Below are positions 35,427 through 43,700 of a stretch of DNA of 64,000 bases, in pieces. Within the stretch, counting starts at the first letter, position 1; the number at the start of each line of letters is the position of its first letter. A program made the position numbers and the translations under genes. Below the pieces are notes generated by a model that saw nothing but the letters and a program-made list of their open reading frames with translations, had not been told where the DNA came from and made no database searches. The DNA comes from Actinomycetales bacterium (lineage in GTDB: Bacteria > Actinomycetota > Actinomycetes > S36-B12): positions 53,627-117,626 of the forward strand of contig WGLX01000008.1 in the NCBI GenBank assembly GCA_016125355.1, given 5' to 3'.

Positions 35427-37067
35427 ATGCCGTTCAGTTTCAGTCACGACGTCGTCGTTCTCGGCAGCGGGGCCGCGGGTCTCACCGCGGCATTGGCCGC
35501 GTCGCTCGACGGTGCGGACGTCGGGATCTACGAGAAGGGCACCGTGCTCGGTGGATCCAGCGCGATCTCCGGGGGCGTGCCATGGATCCCCCTCAACCAC
35601 CATCAGGATGAGGCCGGCATCACGGACTCCCGGGAGGAGGCGCTTGAGTACCTCGCCTCGCTCTCCCTGGGCCGGATGGACCCCGCGATGGCGGAGGCAT
35701 TCGTCGACAGCGGCCGGGACACGATCCAGTGGCTGGAGGAGGTCACGGACCTCCGCTTCACGCTCCTGCCCCGCTACCCGGACTACCACCCCGAGAACCC
35801 CGGTGGGAAGCCCGACGGCGGCCGCTCCCTGGATCCCGGCCTGTTCAGCTATCGATCCCTCGGCGACTGGGCCGACCGCGTGGCGCGGTCCCGCCGCAGT
35901 GCGCATCTGAAGATCACCGACACGACCCTCGGCGGGGGAACGGGCTATCTCCCCGAGGGGGAGCTCGAACGGCGGATGGACGAGGACCTTCGGGGATGCG
36001 GGAACGCCCTCGTCGGCCCGATCCTCAAGGCGCTGCTGGATCGCGGGGTGGAACCGGTGCTCGAGGCGCGTGCGCTGGACCTGATCGTCAAGGATGGACG
36101 CGTCGCAGGGGTGCAGGTCGAGATCGACGGCAAGCCCACCGATGTCGAGGCGCGACGGGGTGTCATTCTCGCCACCGGGGGCTTCGAGTGGAATGCCGAC
36201 CTCGTCGCGGAGTTCCTGCGCGGTCCGATGACCGCGCCGACGTCCGTGCCCACGAACACCGGGGACGGGCTGCTCATGGCCATGCGCGCAGGAGCGCGGC
36301 TGGCCAACATGGGCCAGGCGTGGTGGGTCCCGGCCGTCAAGATCCCGGGCGACATCGCCTTCGGCGAGCAGCGGTCGAACCTGGTCAACCGCGAGCGCAC
36401 GCTGCCGGGCTCGATCCTGGTCAACGGGGCGGGGCGGCGCTTCACGGACGAGGCCACCAACTACAACGCTCTCGGCGGCGCATTCCACCAGATCGACCCG
36501 GTCGCCTTCGGCTATGCGAACCTGCCCGCCTGGCTGGTTTTCGACCAGGCGCATGCGGATCGGTACGGATCCTTCGGGACGCCCGCCGGGCAGCCGGTGG
36601 CCGACTGGATCCCCCGGGCCGAGACCGTATCCGGGCTCGCCGAGGCAGTGGGCATCGATCCGGCGGGGTTGGCGGAGACCGTCGATCGGTGGAACGCGTT
36701 CGTCGATGCCGAGGAGGACCGCGACTTCCATCGGGGGGACAGTGCCTATGACCGGTGGAGCGGCGACGGCGAGTTCCGCTTCACGAAGGCCTCGACGCTC
36801 GGCCGCATCGACACCGGCCCCTACTACGCGGTGCCGATCGAATCCGGAACCCTCGGCACCAGCGGCGGACCGCGGACGGACGTGGACGGCCGCGTGCTCG
36901 ACACCCGGCTGCAGCCCATCCCGGGGCTGTTCGCCTGCGGCAACGTGGCGGCGGCGCCGACCGCGATGGCCTACGGCGGGGCGGGCGGCACCCTCGGCCC
37001 GATCCTGGTGTTCGGCCGACGGACCGGCCGCGCCGCCGCCCGCCCGCTAGCTCGTTTCTCCCACTAA
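35427..37067 (+). CDS. FAD-dependent oxidoreductase, 3-ketosteroid dehydrogenase/fumarate reductase flavoprotein family
   Basis: 546 aa. FAD motif VVVLGSGAAGLTAALAAS (about 9-26), SAISGGVPWIPLN, ILATGGFEWN and C-terminal PGLFACGNVAAAP with AYGGAGGTLGP. This is the KstD-like flavoprotein pattern, which introduces a double bond next to a ketone or reduces one. The final codons (RFSH and TAA) are encoded by the left arm and loop of a palindromic repeat (37050-37082), so the native C-terminus is set by the repeat. Monocistronic on this strand. Confidence 0.88.
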   Translation: MPFSFSHDVVVLGSGAAGLTAALAASLDGADVGIYEKGTVLGGSSAISGGVPWIPLNHHQDEAGITDSREEALEYLASLSLGRMDPAMAEAFVDSGRDTIQWLEEVTDLRFTLLPRYPDYHPENPGGKPDGGRSLDPGLFSYRSLGDWADRVARSRRSAHLKITDTTLGGGTGYLPEGELERRMDEDLRGCGNALVGPILKALLDRGVEPVLEARALDLIVKDGRVAGVQVEIDGKPTDVEARRGVILATGGFEWNADLVAEFLRGPMTAPTSVPTNTGDGLLMAMRAGARLANMGQAWWVPAVKIPGDIAFGEQRSNLVNRERTLPGSILVNGAGRRFTDEATNYNALGGAFHQIDPVAFGYANLPAWLVFDQAHADRYGSFGTPAGQPVADWIPRAETVSGLAEAVGIDPAGLAETVDRWNAFVDAEEDRDFHRGDSAYDRWSGDGEFRFTKASTLGRIDTGPYYAVPIESGTLGTSGGPRTDVDGRVLDTRLQPIPGLFACGNVAAAPTAMAYGGAGGTLGPILVFGRRTGRAAARPLARFSH

Positions 37068-37082
37068 GTGGGAGAAACGAGC
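37050..37082. repeat. Palindromic repeat family A, copy inside gene end
   Basis: Arms GCTCGTTTCTCCCAC and GTGGGAGAAACGAGC around centre TAA, which is the stop codon of the KstD-like gene (37065-37067). It matches the repeat at 4816-4850. It lies between convergent genes (next stop at 37104), as expected for a bidirectional terminator. Confidence 0.75.
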
Positions 37083-37103
37083 CATGGCGCTCGCGCGGGC
37101 GGA

Positions 37104-37592
37104 TCAGGTGCCGAGGGGGCGGTCGCCGCGAGGCCGGTCGGCCGAGCCCTCCCGGAAGTTCGACAGGTCGCCGGACATCGGTGCGTGCTCGATCGTCGTC
37201 GTGGCCTCGTGCACGCACGTGCGATGGCTGATCCGCCACTCCCCGTCCCGCCGCTCGTAGCGGTCCAGGTAGCGGCCCAGCCACACCGACCACGGCCCGT
37301 CATCACGCGGCACCAGGTAGGTCACGTTGTAGATCTCGCCGCGCGCATGGTCCTCGTCGTCGAACTCGATGGCGTGCTGCAGGTTGCAGTGCATCGTCAT
37401 CCGCCAGCGGTCGTGGGTGCCGACGACGCGCTCGGCGAACTCCCAGCCGTTGCCGACGAACCGACCGTGATCGTCGGTCGCTTCGGGCCAGTAGGCGCTC
37501 TTCATCAGGTCCGCGTCGAGCCGATCCACACCGCGGGCGTACCGGAAGGCCGCCTCGCGGATCCCTTCCCGATCGTCCATCCGCATGCTCAT
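37104..37592 (-). CDS. SnoaL-like / NTF2-fold protein
   Basis: 162 aa. Start MSMRMDDREGIREAAFRYAR, then AYWPEATDDHGRFVG, WRMTMHCNLQHAI, YLDRYERRDGEWRISHRTCV. This is the actinobacterial SnoaL-like pattern with a DDHG motif shared with the protein at 39092. It overlaps the next flavoprotein by 4 bp (ATGA), so the two are coupled. Confidence 0.8.
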   Translation of the reverse strand: MSMRMDDREGIREAAFRYARGVDRLDADLMKSAYWPEATDDHGRFVGNGWEFAERVVGTHDRWRMTMHCNLQHAIEFDDEDHARGEIYNVTYLVPRDDGPWSVWLGRYLDRYERRDGEWRISHRTCVHEATTTIEHAPMSGDLSNFREGSADRPRGDRPLGT

Positions 37593-39007
37593 GACGCTCC
37601 CCCTCCCGTGCTGATCGCGGCCGCCGACTGGCCGGCCACCCGGCCCATCGTGACGCAGTTGCCGTACGAGTTCCCGCTGCCGACGTAACGCGGTCCGATC
37701 ACTCCGCCGGTGACCTCGCCGGCGGCGAGGAGCCCCGGAATCGGCCTCCCCGACGAGTCGAGCACCCTGGCGTCGCGGTCGATGCGCAGTCCGCAGGCTG
37801 TGAAGCAGCAGGTGGCCGGCCGCACCTCGACGCCGTAGAAGGGGCCCTCGTCGATCGGCTCGAGGAAGGACGCATCCTTGAGGTAGTCGATGTCCTCCTG
37901 CAGCGTGACGAGCTGGTTGACCCGCTCGACGGTCGCCTGCAGGTGGTCGACCGGGACGCCGATCTTCGCCGCCAGCTCCCCGATGCTGTCCGCCACGTGC
38001 ACCTTGCCCTCGCGCATCATCAGCTCGAAGACGTCGAGGTTCCAGTGCGGGCTCTGCTTCTTGGTGGAGCCGGGGATCGCCTGCTTGTACCGGGCCACCC
38101 CCAGCTCGGTGGCCTCGACGAGCCGACGGTGGTCGAGGATGGCGAAGGCGACATCTCCCTGCTCTGCCAGCAGGCCGTCCATGATCCCGTACGGCGCCGT
38201 CTCATTGCAGAACCGGCGGCCCTCGCGGTTGACCAAGACGAGCCAGCCCGGGATATACGCCTCGTACATCCGGTCGAAGTCGGTGTGCATCAGGCGCAGT
38301 CCGCGGTTGAAGCCGGTGACCTGCGCGTCGAGGTCCCGCGTGAAGTCGAGTGCGTCACCGCGTGAGCCGTCGGCACCGATGTAGTACGACCAGCCCGTGT
38401 CGTACACGGACGGGAACAGCTCCCGACGCTTCTCCTCATTGGCGCCGAAGCCCCCCGTGGCCACGACGACCGCCCCCGCGGTGATCTCGTCGTCCCCCAC
38501 GGCGACGCCATGCACCACCCCGTCGACCACGAGGAGCCGGTCGATGCGCTGACCGAGGGCGAACTCGACACCGGCGTCGCGGCAGCGCGCGTACAGCACG
38601 TCGACGACCGCCTGTCCCCGGCCGATCGGGCAGTGCACGCGCGGCACGGTCTCGTCCCCGCCGTAGACCATCTGGTCGTAGAACTCCACGCCGAGGTCGC
38701 CGAGCCACTCCACGGCCGCCCCCGCACGCTGGGTGAGCCGCTCCACCACGGCGGACTCCACCTTCCACTGATTGAGGGTCATGTAGTCGTGGAAGAGCGC
38801 CTCGGGGCTGTCCTGGATGCCGAGGGCACGCTGGTAGCGGGTGTCGGCACCCATCATGAGGCCGCCGGACAGGCGCGATGAGCCGCCGACGATCCCCTCG
38901 CCCTCTGCGACGAGGACCGTGGCACCGTCCTGGGCTGCGGCCAGGGCCGCTGCGAGGCCGGCCGCGCCGGAGCCCACCACGATGACGTCGAAGTCCCACG
39001 CGCCCAT
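37589..39007 (-). CDS. FAD-dependent oxidoreductase, KstD/fumarate reductase flavoprotein family
   Basis: 472 aa. N-terminal VIVVGSGAAGLAAALAA, then GGSSRLSGGLMMGADTRYQR, ALGQRIDRLLVVDGVV, VVATGGFGANEEKR and C-terminal PGLLAAGEVTGGVIGPRYVG. It is shorter than the copy at 35427 but of the same family. Upstream of the SnoaL gene in a two-gene operon; divergent from the SnoaL gene at 39092. Confidence 0.87.
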   Translation of the reverse strand: MGAWDFDVIVVGSGAAGLAAALAAAQDGATVLVAEGEGIVGGSSRLSGGLMMGADTRYQRALGIQDSPEALFHDYMTLNQWKVESAVVERLTQRAGAAVEWLGDLGVEFYDQMVYGGDETVPRVHCPIGRGQAVVDVLYARCRDAGVEFALGQRIDRLLVVDGVVHGVAVGDDEITAGAVVVATGGFGANEEKRRELFPSVYDTGWSYYIGADGSRGDALDFTRDLDAQVTGFNRGLRLMHTDFDRMYEAYIPGWLVLVNREGRRFCNETAPYGIMDGLLAEQGDVAFAILDHRRLVEATELGVARYKQAIPGSTKKQSPHWNLDVFELMMREGKVHVADSIGELAAKIGVPVDHLQATVERVNQLVTLQEDIDYLKDASFLEPIDEGPFYGVEVRPATCCFTACGLRIDRDARVLDSSGRPIPGLLAAGEVTGGVIGPRYVGSGNSYGNCVTMGRVAGQSAAAISTGGGAS

Positions 39008-39091
39008 GCCTGTCCTCCTGACCGATGAGTGTGGTAACTATAGATGGACTACAGAATCTCTGCCACGGTTTCGCCCACTCCAAGGAGTCCC
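39008..39091. promoter_or_regulatory. Divergent promoter region between flavoprotein and SnoaL gene
   Basis: 84 bp with an AT-rich patch GTGGTAACTATAGATGGACT in an otherwise GC-rich area; TATAGA may be a -10 element. AAGGAG at 39081 is the ribosome site of the plus-strand gene. No clear operator. Confidence 0.4.
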
Positions 39092-39640
39092 ATGTCCGAC
39101 GCCTCCCGCGACCTCGAGCTCCTCATGGCCGAGCGCGCCATCAAGCGGGTCATCCTCGCCTACAGCCGGGCCGTCGACCGGTACGACTTCGACGCCCTGG
39201 CCGACTGCTACTGGCCCGAGGGAACCGACGACCACGGATCCTTCAAGGGCAGCGCAGCGGACTTCGTCGAGTGGAACCAGGGCGCCCTCGCCCGCTTCGA
39301 CATGACCAACCATTTCCTCGGCAACATGCTGGTGGACATCGACCTCGACGCGGGCCGCGCGCGGGCGGAGACCTACGCGGTGGCCTACCACCGGTTCACC
39401 GACGAGACCGGCCAGCTCACCGACATGACGGCCGGGCTGCGCTACGTGGACGTCTTCGAGCGCAGGGGGGCGGAGTGGCGGATCCTCGAGCGCGTCATCG
39501 CCTACTCCTGGCGGCGCACGGATCCGGCGGTCGGTGCGAGCGGATTCGCCGAGTCGTATGTCCGCGGCATCCGGTCCCTGGACGACATCGTCTACACGAT
39601 CGGCCGCCCCCGACTTGCGGCCGCGCCTGAGCGGTCCTAG
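39092..39640 (+). CDS. SnoaL-like / NTF2-fold protein
   Basis: 182 aa from the ATG at 39092, with AAGGAG upstream. AERAIKRVILAYSRAVDRYD, CYWPEGTDDHGSFKG, LGNMLVDIDLDAG, VFERRGAEWRILERVIAYS. It shares the DDHG signature with the 37104 protein. It ends in a 4-bp overlap with the convergent SDR stop. Confidence 0.8.
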   Translation: MSDASRDLELLMAERAIKRVILAYSRAVDRYDFDALADCYWPEGTDDHGSFKGSAADFVEWNQGALARFDMTNHFLGNMLVDIDLDAGRARAETYAVAYHRFTDETGQLTDMTAGLRYVDVFERRGAEWRILERVIAYSWRRTDPAVGASGFAESYVRGIRSLDDIVYTIGRPRLAAAPERS

Positions 39641-40416
39641 CCCTGCGGTGGCGGGAAGATTCCCGCCTGCGCCGTGATGCCCCCGTCGCACATGAGCACG
39701 GCGCCGGTGATGAAGCTCGCCGCCGGGGAGCCGAGGAAGCAGATCGCCTCTGCCTGCTCCTCGGGGGTCGCCATGCGGCCCAGGGGGATGTTGCGGGTCA
39801 GCTCCGCAAGGTGCTCGGGGGTCACCTTGCCGCCCTGCAGGATCGACGTCATCGTGGGGCCGGGCGCGACGACGTTGACGTGCACACCGCGGTGAGCCCA
39901 GTCGATCGCCGCCGCCCGGGCGAGGTTGATGGCCGCGGCCTTGGAGGCGTTGTAGGCGAAGCGCTCAGGATCCGCTCGGACGCCCGAGGTCGAGGCCACC
40001 ACGACGATCGAGCCGCCACCGCCCTCGGCGATGGCCGGGGCGCCGTGCCGGATCCCCAGCATCACGCCCCGGCTGTTGACCGCCATGGTCCGGTCGAACG
40101 CCTCGACGGCATCCTCACCCTCCCAGCTCGTGCGCCGGGCTATCCCGGCGCAGAGCACGAGGACGTCCACCCGCCCCCACCGGTCGAGCGCCGCCTGCAC
40201 CATGCCGGCGTTGCCGGCCTCCTCGCTGACGTCCGCGACGAACGGCACGGCGCGAGGCGACTCGACCACCCAGCCGAGCGCCTCTTCGGCAGCGTCGGCC
40301 ACCACGACGTGGCCGCCCCGCTGGAGGAACAGCTCGGCCGTGGCCCGGCCGATTCCCGCCCCGCCTCCGGTCACGATGGCGACCGGTCCGTCCACCTGCT
40401 CCGCTGCCACATCCAC
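39637..40416 (-). CDS. Short-chain dehydrogenase/reductase (SDR)
   Basis: 259 aa. TGGGAGIG cofactor motif with Asp after strand 2 (VVADAAEEA), CAGIARR, Ser in VASTSGVR, Tyr-Lys in YNASK, C-terminal LMCDGGITAQAGIF. The upstream frame start is at 40416 (MDVAAEQ). It is isolated on the minus strand and convergent with the SnoaL gene. Confidence 0.9.
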   Translation of the reverse strand: MDVAAEQVDGPVAIVTGGGAGIGRATAELFLQRGGHVVVADAAEEALGWVVESPRAVPFVADVSEEAGNAGMVQAALDRWGRVDVLVLCAGIARRTSWEGEDAVEAFDRTMAVNSRGVMLGIRHGAPAIAEGGGGSIVVVASTSGVRADPERFAYNASKAAAINLARAAAIDWAHRGVHVNVVAPGPTMTSILQGGKVTPEHLAELTRNIPLGRMATPEEQAEAICFLGSPAASFITGAVLMCDGGITAQAGIFPPPQG

Positions 40417-40461
40417 TCCCTCGCCGCGAGGCCCCGACCCTAACAGCGCCCAAACGTCACA

Positions 40462-40479
40462 CCCCGGAAACCTCCGGGG
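40462..40479. other. Small GC hairpin in the whiB leader region
   Basis: CCCCGG-AAACCT-CCGGGG, 6-bp stem, 54 bp upstream of the WhiB ATG and between two divergent genes. Could be part of the 5' leader or an operator. Confidence 0.4.
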
Positions 40480-40532
40480 CGCCTGCCCGCAACGTTCGGT
40501 ACCTAGCGTCGGCCGCGTAGGAAGGGGTGATC

Positions 40533-40796
40533 ATGGACTGGCGTGAGTCAGGGGCATGCCTGCAGGAGGATCCCGATCTGTTCTTCCCGACCGGTGCCAC
40601 GGCATCGCTCAGCCGGGAGATCGAGATCGCCAAGAGTGTCTGCCGACGCTGCAGCGTGCAGCAGGCCTGCCTGGAATGGGCCCTGGGCGCCGGTCAGCTG
40701 TCCGGCATCTGGGGCGGGACGACCGAGGACGAGCGCCGCGCCTGGTCGCGACGCCGACAGGAATCCGTCGGCGTGCGTGAGCGCAGGACGGCCTGA
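40533..40796 (+). CDS. WhiB-family iron-sulfur transcription factor
   Basis: 87 aa from the ATG at 40533 after GGAAGGGG. Four cysteines C9, C37, C40, C46 match the WhiB [4Fe-4S] pattern; GIWGGTTEDERR is the turn before the basic C-terminal DNA-contact tail SRRRQESVGVRERR. WhiB proteins sense oxygen or nitric oxide through the cluster and work with the primary sigma factor, only in actinobacteria. Too short to assign a WhiB number. Confidence 0.95.
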   Translation: MDWRESGACLQEDPDLFFPTGATASLSREIEIAKSVCRRCSVQQACLEWALGAGQLSGIWGGTTEDERRAWSRRRQESVGVRERRTA

Positions 40797-40800
40797 TCCC

Positions 40801-41613
40801 CTAGTCCGCGGCGCCGAGCAGCAGTGTGTCCAGGCCGCGCACGACCCCGACGATGCCGGGCACGGCTCTCACCGCGAGGAGGGTGCCCGCGACATAGGGT
40901 GCGGCCGTCGAGCCCGCGTCGTGGCGGATGGTCAGCCGCTCGTCCTCGGCGGCGAACACCACCTCGGTGGACACGACGAAACTCGGCAGCCGCAGCGAGT
41001 GCACGCGCGTACCCGCGATGTCCGCGCCGCGGGCCTCCGGCCATCCGATCGTCTCGTCGACCGGCACGACCAGGGGGCTCGTCGACACCGAGGACAGGCG
41101 CTCGGCGAGCTCGCGCGACGTGCCGCTCGGCGCATCCGGCTTGCCGGCCGACGCATAGTCGATCACCTCGCGCTGGGGCAGGAATCGGGCGGCCAGCACG
41201 GTGACGGCCGTGGCCATCGCGGCCGTCACGGAGAAGTTGCCCGAGGCGACGACACCGACACGGTGCTCGCGAGCCGCGACGTCGATCTCCTCGTAGTCCG
41301 CAGCCGACAGTCCGGAGGTGCCGACGACCACGTGCACTCCGGAGGAGATCGCCGCCATCACGTTCGCCTTGACGGCCTGCGGGGCCGTGTAGTCGATGAG
41401 GACGTCGGCATCGTCGAGGGCCTGGTCGACGAACGCGACGACCGACAGGCCGAGCGGTTCGACCGCCCAGGCCGTTCCCAGGTCGACCCCGGCGTGGGTG
41501 CGGGACGTGGCGCCCACCAGGTTCAGGTCGGAAGCGGCGAGCACGCCCTCCGACACAGCCCGTCCCGTCCACCCGGTGGCCCCGGCCACGACGACGTTGA
41601 GCACGTTCGACAT
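40801..41613 (-). CDS. DapB-like dihydrodipicolinate reductase-family protein
   Basis: 270 aa. It begins VLNVVVAGATGWTGRAVSEG (Rossmann domain) and contains DYTAPQAVKANV, VVGTSGLS and the DapB core SAGKPDAPSGT with a later RHDAGS. The Lys and the PSGT of DapB are present, but the catalytic His pair of the usual EAHHRHK stretch is replaced (DYASAGK). So true 4-hydroxytetrahydrodipicolinate reductase activity is doubtful. It is convergent with WhiB (4 bp apart) and divergent from the sulfur operon. Confidence 0.75.
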   Translation of the reverse strand: MSNVLNVVVAGATGWTGRAVSEGVLAASDLNLVGATSRTHAGVDLGTAWAVEPLGLSVVAFVDQALDDADVLIDYTAPQAVKANVMAAISSGVHVVVGTSGLSAADYEEIDVAAREHRVGVVASGNFSVTAAMATAVTVLAARFLPQREVIDYASAGKPDAPSGTSRELAERLSSVSTSPLVVPVDETIGWPEARGADIAGTRVHSLRLPSFVVSTEVVFAAEDERLTIRHDAGSTAAPYVAGTLLAVRAVPGIVGVVRGLDTLLLGAAD

Positions 41614-41714
41614 CCAAGCAGACTCATCCTCGATGACGGTCCGTCACCTGCACACGATTCGCAGCTGCCGGAGGGGTATCGCCCCGCCACCTGCACCCAT
41701 CGGTAGCTTCTGCG

Positions 41715-41797
41715 ACACCATCCAGAGCGGCTGAGAGATCTGGCTCGAAGACGCCGCAGCAACCAGCTCGTCGGGTGCTAATGCCAGAACCGATGTG
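41715..41797 (+). promoter_or_regulatory. SAM-I-type (S-box) riboswitch
   Basis: Elements in order: P1 strand CATC; P2 from GCGGC pairing GCCGC, with internal GAGAGATCTGGCTCGAAGA; GCAACC; then GGTGCTAATGCC, and the 3' P1 strand GATG at 41792-41795. This sequence string and folding order are those of SAM-I riboswitches. The 3' P1 strand directly precedes the GAGGAG ribosome site of the leader peptide, so SAM binding could block translation start. It is in front of a sulfur assimilation operon. Confidence 0.85.
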
Positions 41798-41808
41798 AGG
41801 AGAACGAC

Positions 41809-41892
41809 ATGGTGCGCACCGCGCAGATCCCCCCGCTGACGACCTGCATCGTCACGGACTGCATGCGCACCATCTCCATGTCCTGTCGCTAG
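41809..41892 (+). CDS. Cysteine-containing leader peptide (27 aa)
   Basis: Reads MVRTAQIPPLTTCIVTDCMR then TISMSCR and stops. It has a good ribosome site GAGGAG 6 bp before ATG. Three Cys codons (13, 18, 26), one of them next to the stop, fit cysteine-sensitive attenuation as known for small actinobacterial leader peptides in front of sulfur genes. Downstream hairpins (41907-41983) could provide the alternative structures. Too short to be a standard gene, but position and coding are consistent. Confidence 0.7.
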   Translation: MVRTAQIPPLTTCIVTDCMRTISMSCR

Positions 41893-41906
41893 ACCGCACC
41901 CGGGCC

Positions 41907-41983
41907 GCCGACCCCTGAGTCGGCATCGTCGATCCCATCTATCGGGGATCGACCCCTCTCCCTGACCGCCTGCCTCGAGGCAG
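41907..41983 (+). terminator. Hairpin series between leader peptide and sir gene (possible attenuator)
   Basis: Three stems: GCCGAC/GTCGGC (41907-41924); GTCGATCCC/GGGATCGAC (41928-41953, 9 bp); CTGCCTCGAGGCAG (41970-41983). The strong second stem could act as a terminator or ribosome-site blocker when the leader peptide ribosome does not stall. There is no U-run. Confidence 0.55.
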
Positions 41984-42014
41984 CCGTCGCGCTGCTCCCT
42001 TCCGAAGGATTCCC

Positions 42015-43700
42015 ATGACCGTCGTCCGCGACACCCCTCCCACCACCAAGCCCCAGGGCCAGTGGGCCCTCGACGGCCGAGCGCCCCTGAACCCGAATGA
42101 GGCCCTGAAGCAGGCCGATGACGGGCTCTCGGTCCGCCAGCGCGTCGAGGAGATCTACGCCCACGAGGGCTTCGCCTCGATCCCCGCCGACGACCTGAGA
42201 GGCCGACTGCGCTGGTGGGGCCTCTACACCCAGCGCAAGCCCGGGATCGACGGCGGCCGCACCGCGACGCTCGCGCCGGAGGAGCTCGAGGACGAGCACT
42301 TCATGATGCGGGTCCGATCGGATGGCGGCCGGCTCACCCTCGAGCAGCTGCGGACGATCGCCGGCATCTCACGGGAGTTCGGCCGCGACACTGCCGACGT
42401 CTCCGACCGCCAGAACATCCAGCTGCACTGGGTGCGGATCGAGGACGTCCCGGAGATCTGGCGGCGACTGGAGGCGGTGGGGCTGACCACCGCGGAGGCG
42501 TGCGGTGACGTGCCCCGGGTGGTGCTCGGATCACCGGTCGCCGGGGTCGCGATCGACGAGATCATCGACGGCACCCCGGCGATCGAGGAGATCCTCCGGC
42601 GCCACCTGCTGGACCCGGCATTCTCGAACCTGCCCCGGAAGTTCAAGTCGGCGGTGAGCGGCTCACCGCGGCTCGACGTCGCCCACGAGATCAACGACCT
42701 GTCCTTCGTCGGTGTCCAGCACCCCGAGCACGGCCCCGGGTTCGACGTCTGGGTCGGCGGCGGCCTGTCCACGAACCCGCACCTGGCCGTGCGACTCGGC
42801 ACGTGGGTACCGCTCGTGGAGGTGTCGGATGTCTGGGCGGCCGTCGCCGGGCTGTTCCGGGACTACGGCTACCGCCGCCTCCGGACGAAGGCCCGCCTGA
42901 AGTTCCTCGTCCGCGACTGGGGCGTCGAGCGATTCCGGCAGGTGCTCGAGGACGAGTACCTCGGTCGTCGCCTGCTCGACGGTCCGCCGCCCCCGGCACC
43001 GGCCCACAGCAGCCGGGATCACGTCGGCGTCCACCTGCAGCGCGACGGCCACCTGTATGTGGGCGCAGCGCCGACAGCCGGGCGGCTGTCCGGGACGACG
43101 CTGGACGCGCTCGCCGACCTCGCCGAGGCGGCCGGGTCGCAGCGCATCGCCCTCACACCCGGCCAGAAGGTCGTCATCCTCGACGTCGAGCCGCTTCGCG
43201 TCGACGCCCTCGTGGCCGGGCTGTCCGGCCTCGGCCTCCGCGTGACCCCCACCGCCTTCCGGCGCGGCACCATGGCCTGCACCGGCGTCGAGTTCTGCAA
43301 GCTCGCGATCGTCGAGACCAAGGGGCGGGCCGCCGAGCTGGTGGATGAGCTCGAGGAGCGCCTCCCCGACTTCGACGAGCCCCTGTCCATCCACGTCAAC
43401 GGCTGCCCCAACTCGTGCGCGCGGATCCAGGTCGCCGACATCGGACTCAAGGGCATCCGCGCGCTCGACGCGGAGGGGAACGACGTCGAGGGCTTCCAGG
43501 TGCACCTCGGTGGCCGCCTCGGGGACTCCGCCGACTTCGGACGCACCGTCAAGGGGCTGCGGCTGCCGGCGGCGGACCTCGCCGACTACGTCGAGGCCCT
43601 TCTCCGCACCTACCTCGACCAGCGGTCCGAGGGCGACACGTTCAGCAGCTGGGTGGTCCGCGCCGACGAGTCGCTCCTCGGATGGGAGATCACGTCATGA
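42015..43700 (+). CDS. Ferredoxin-dependent sulfite reductase
   Basis: 561 aa. The siroheme/4Fe-4S ligands are C422-TGVEF-C428 and C464-PNS-C468, exactly C-x5-C and C-x3-C. It has the duplicated halves of the nitrite/sulfite reductase family, with DRQNIQLHWVRIEDVPEIW in the first. It reduces sulfite to sulfide with electrons from ferredoxin. The APS reductase and siroheme genes downstream support sulfite rather than nitrite as substrate. The start overlaps no gene; AAGGATT precedes it. Confidence 0.93.
   Translation: MTVVRDTPPTTKPQGQWALDGRAPLNPNEALKQADDGLSVRQRVEEIYAHEGFASIPADDLRGRLRWWGLYTQRKPGIDGGRTATLAPEELEDEHFMMRVRSDGGRLTLEQLRTIAGISREFGRDTADVSDRQNIQLHWVRIEDVPEIWRRLEAVGLTTAEACGDVPRVVLGSPVAGVAIDEIIDGTPAIEEILRRHLLDPAFSNLPRKFKSAVSGSPRLDVAHEINDLSFVGVQHPEHGPGFDVWVGGGLSTNPHLAVRLGTWVPLVEVSDVWAAVAGLFRDYGYRRLRTKARLKFLVRDWGVERFRQVLEDEYLGRRLLDGPPPPAPAHSSRDHVGVHLQRDGHLYVGAAPTAGRLSGTTLDALADLAEAAGSQRIALTPGQKVVILDVEPLRVDALVAGLSGLGLRVTPTAFRRGTMACTGVEFCKLAIVETKGRAAELVDELEERLPDFDEPLSIHVNGCPNSCARIQVADIGLKGIRALDAEGNDVEGFQVHLGGRLGDSADFGRTVKGLRLPAADLADYVEALLRTYLDQRSEGDTFSSWVVRADESLLGWEITS

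Noticed and set aside
41907..41983. Possible tRNA or small structured RNA after the leader peptide
   Set aside because: There is no acceptor, anticodon and T-arm arrangement, and no CCA; the stems look like attenuator or leader hairpins.
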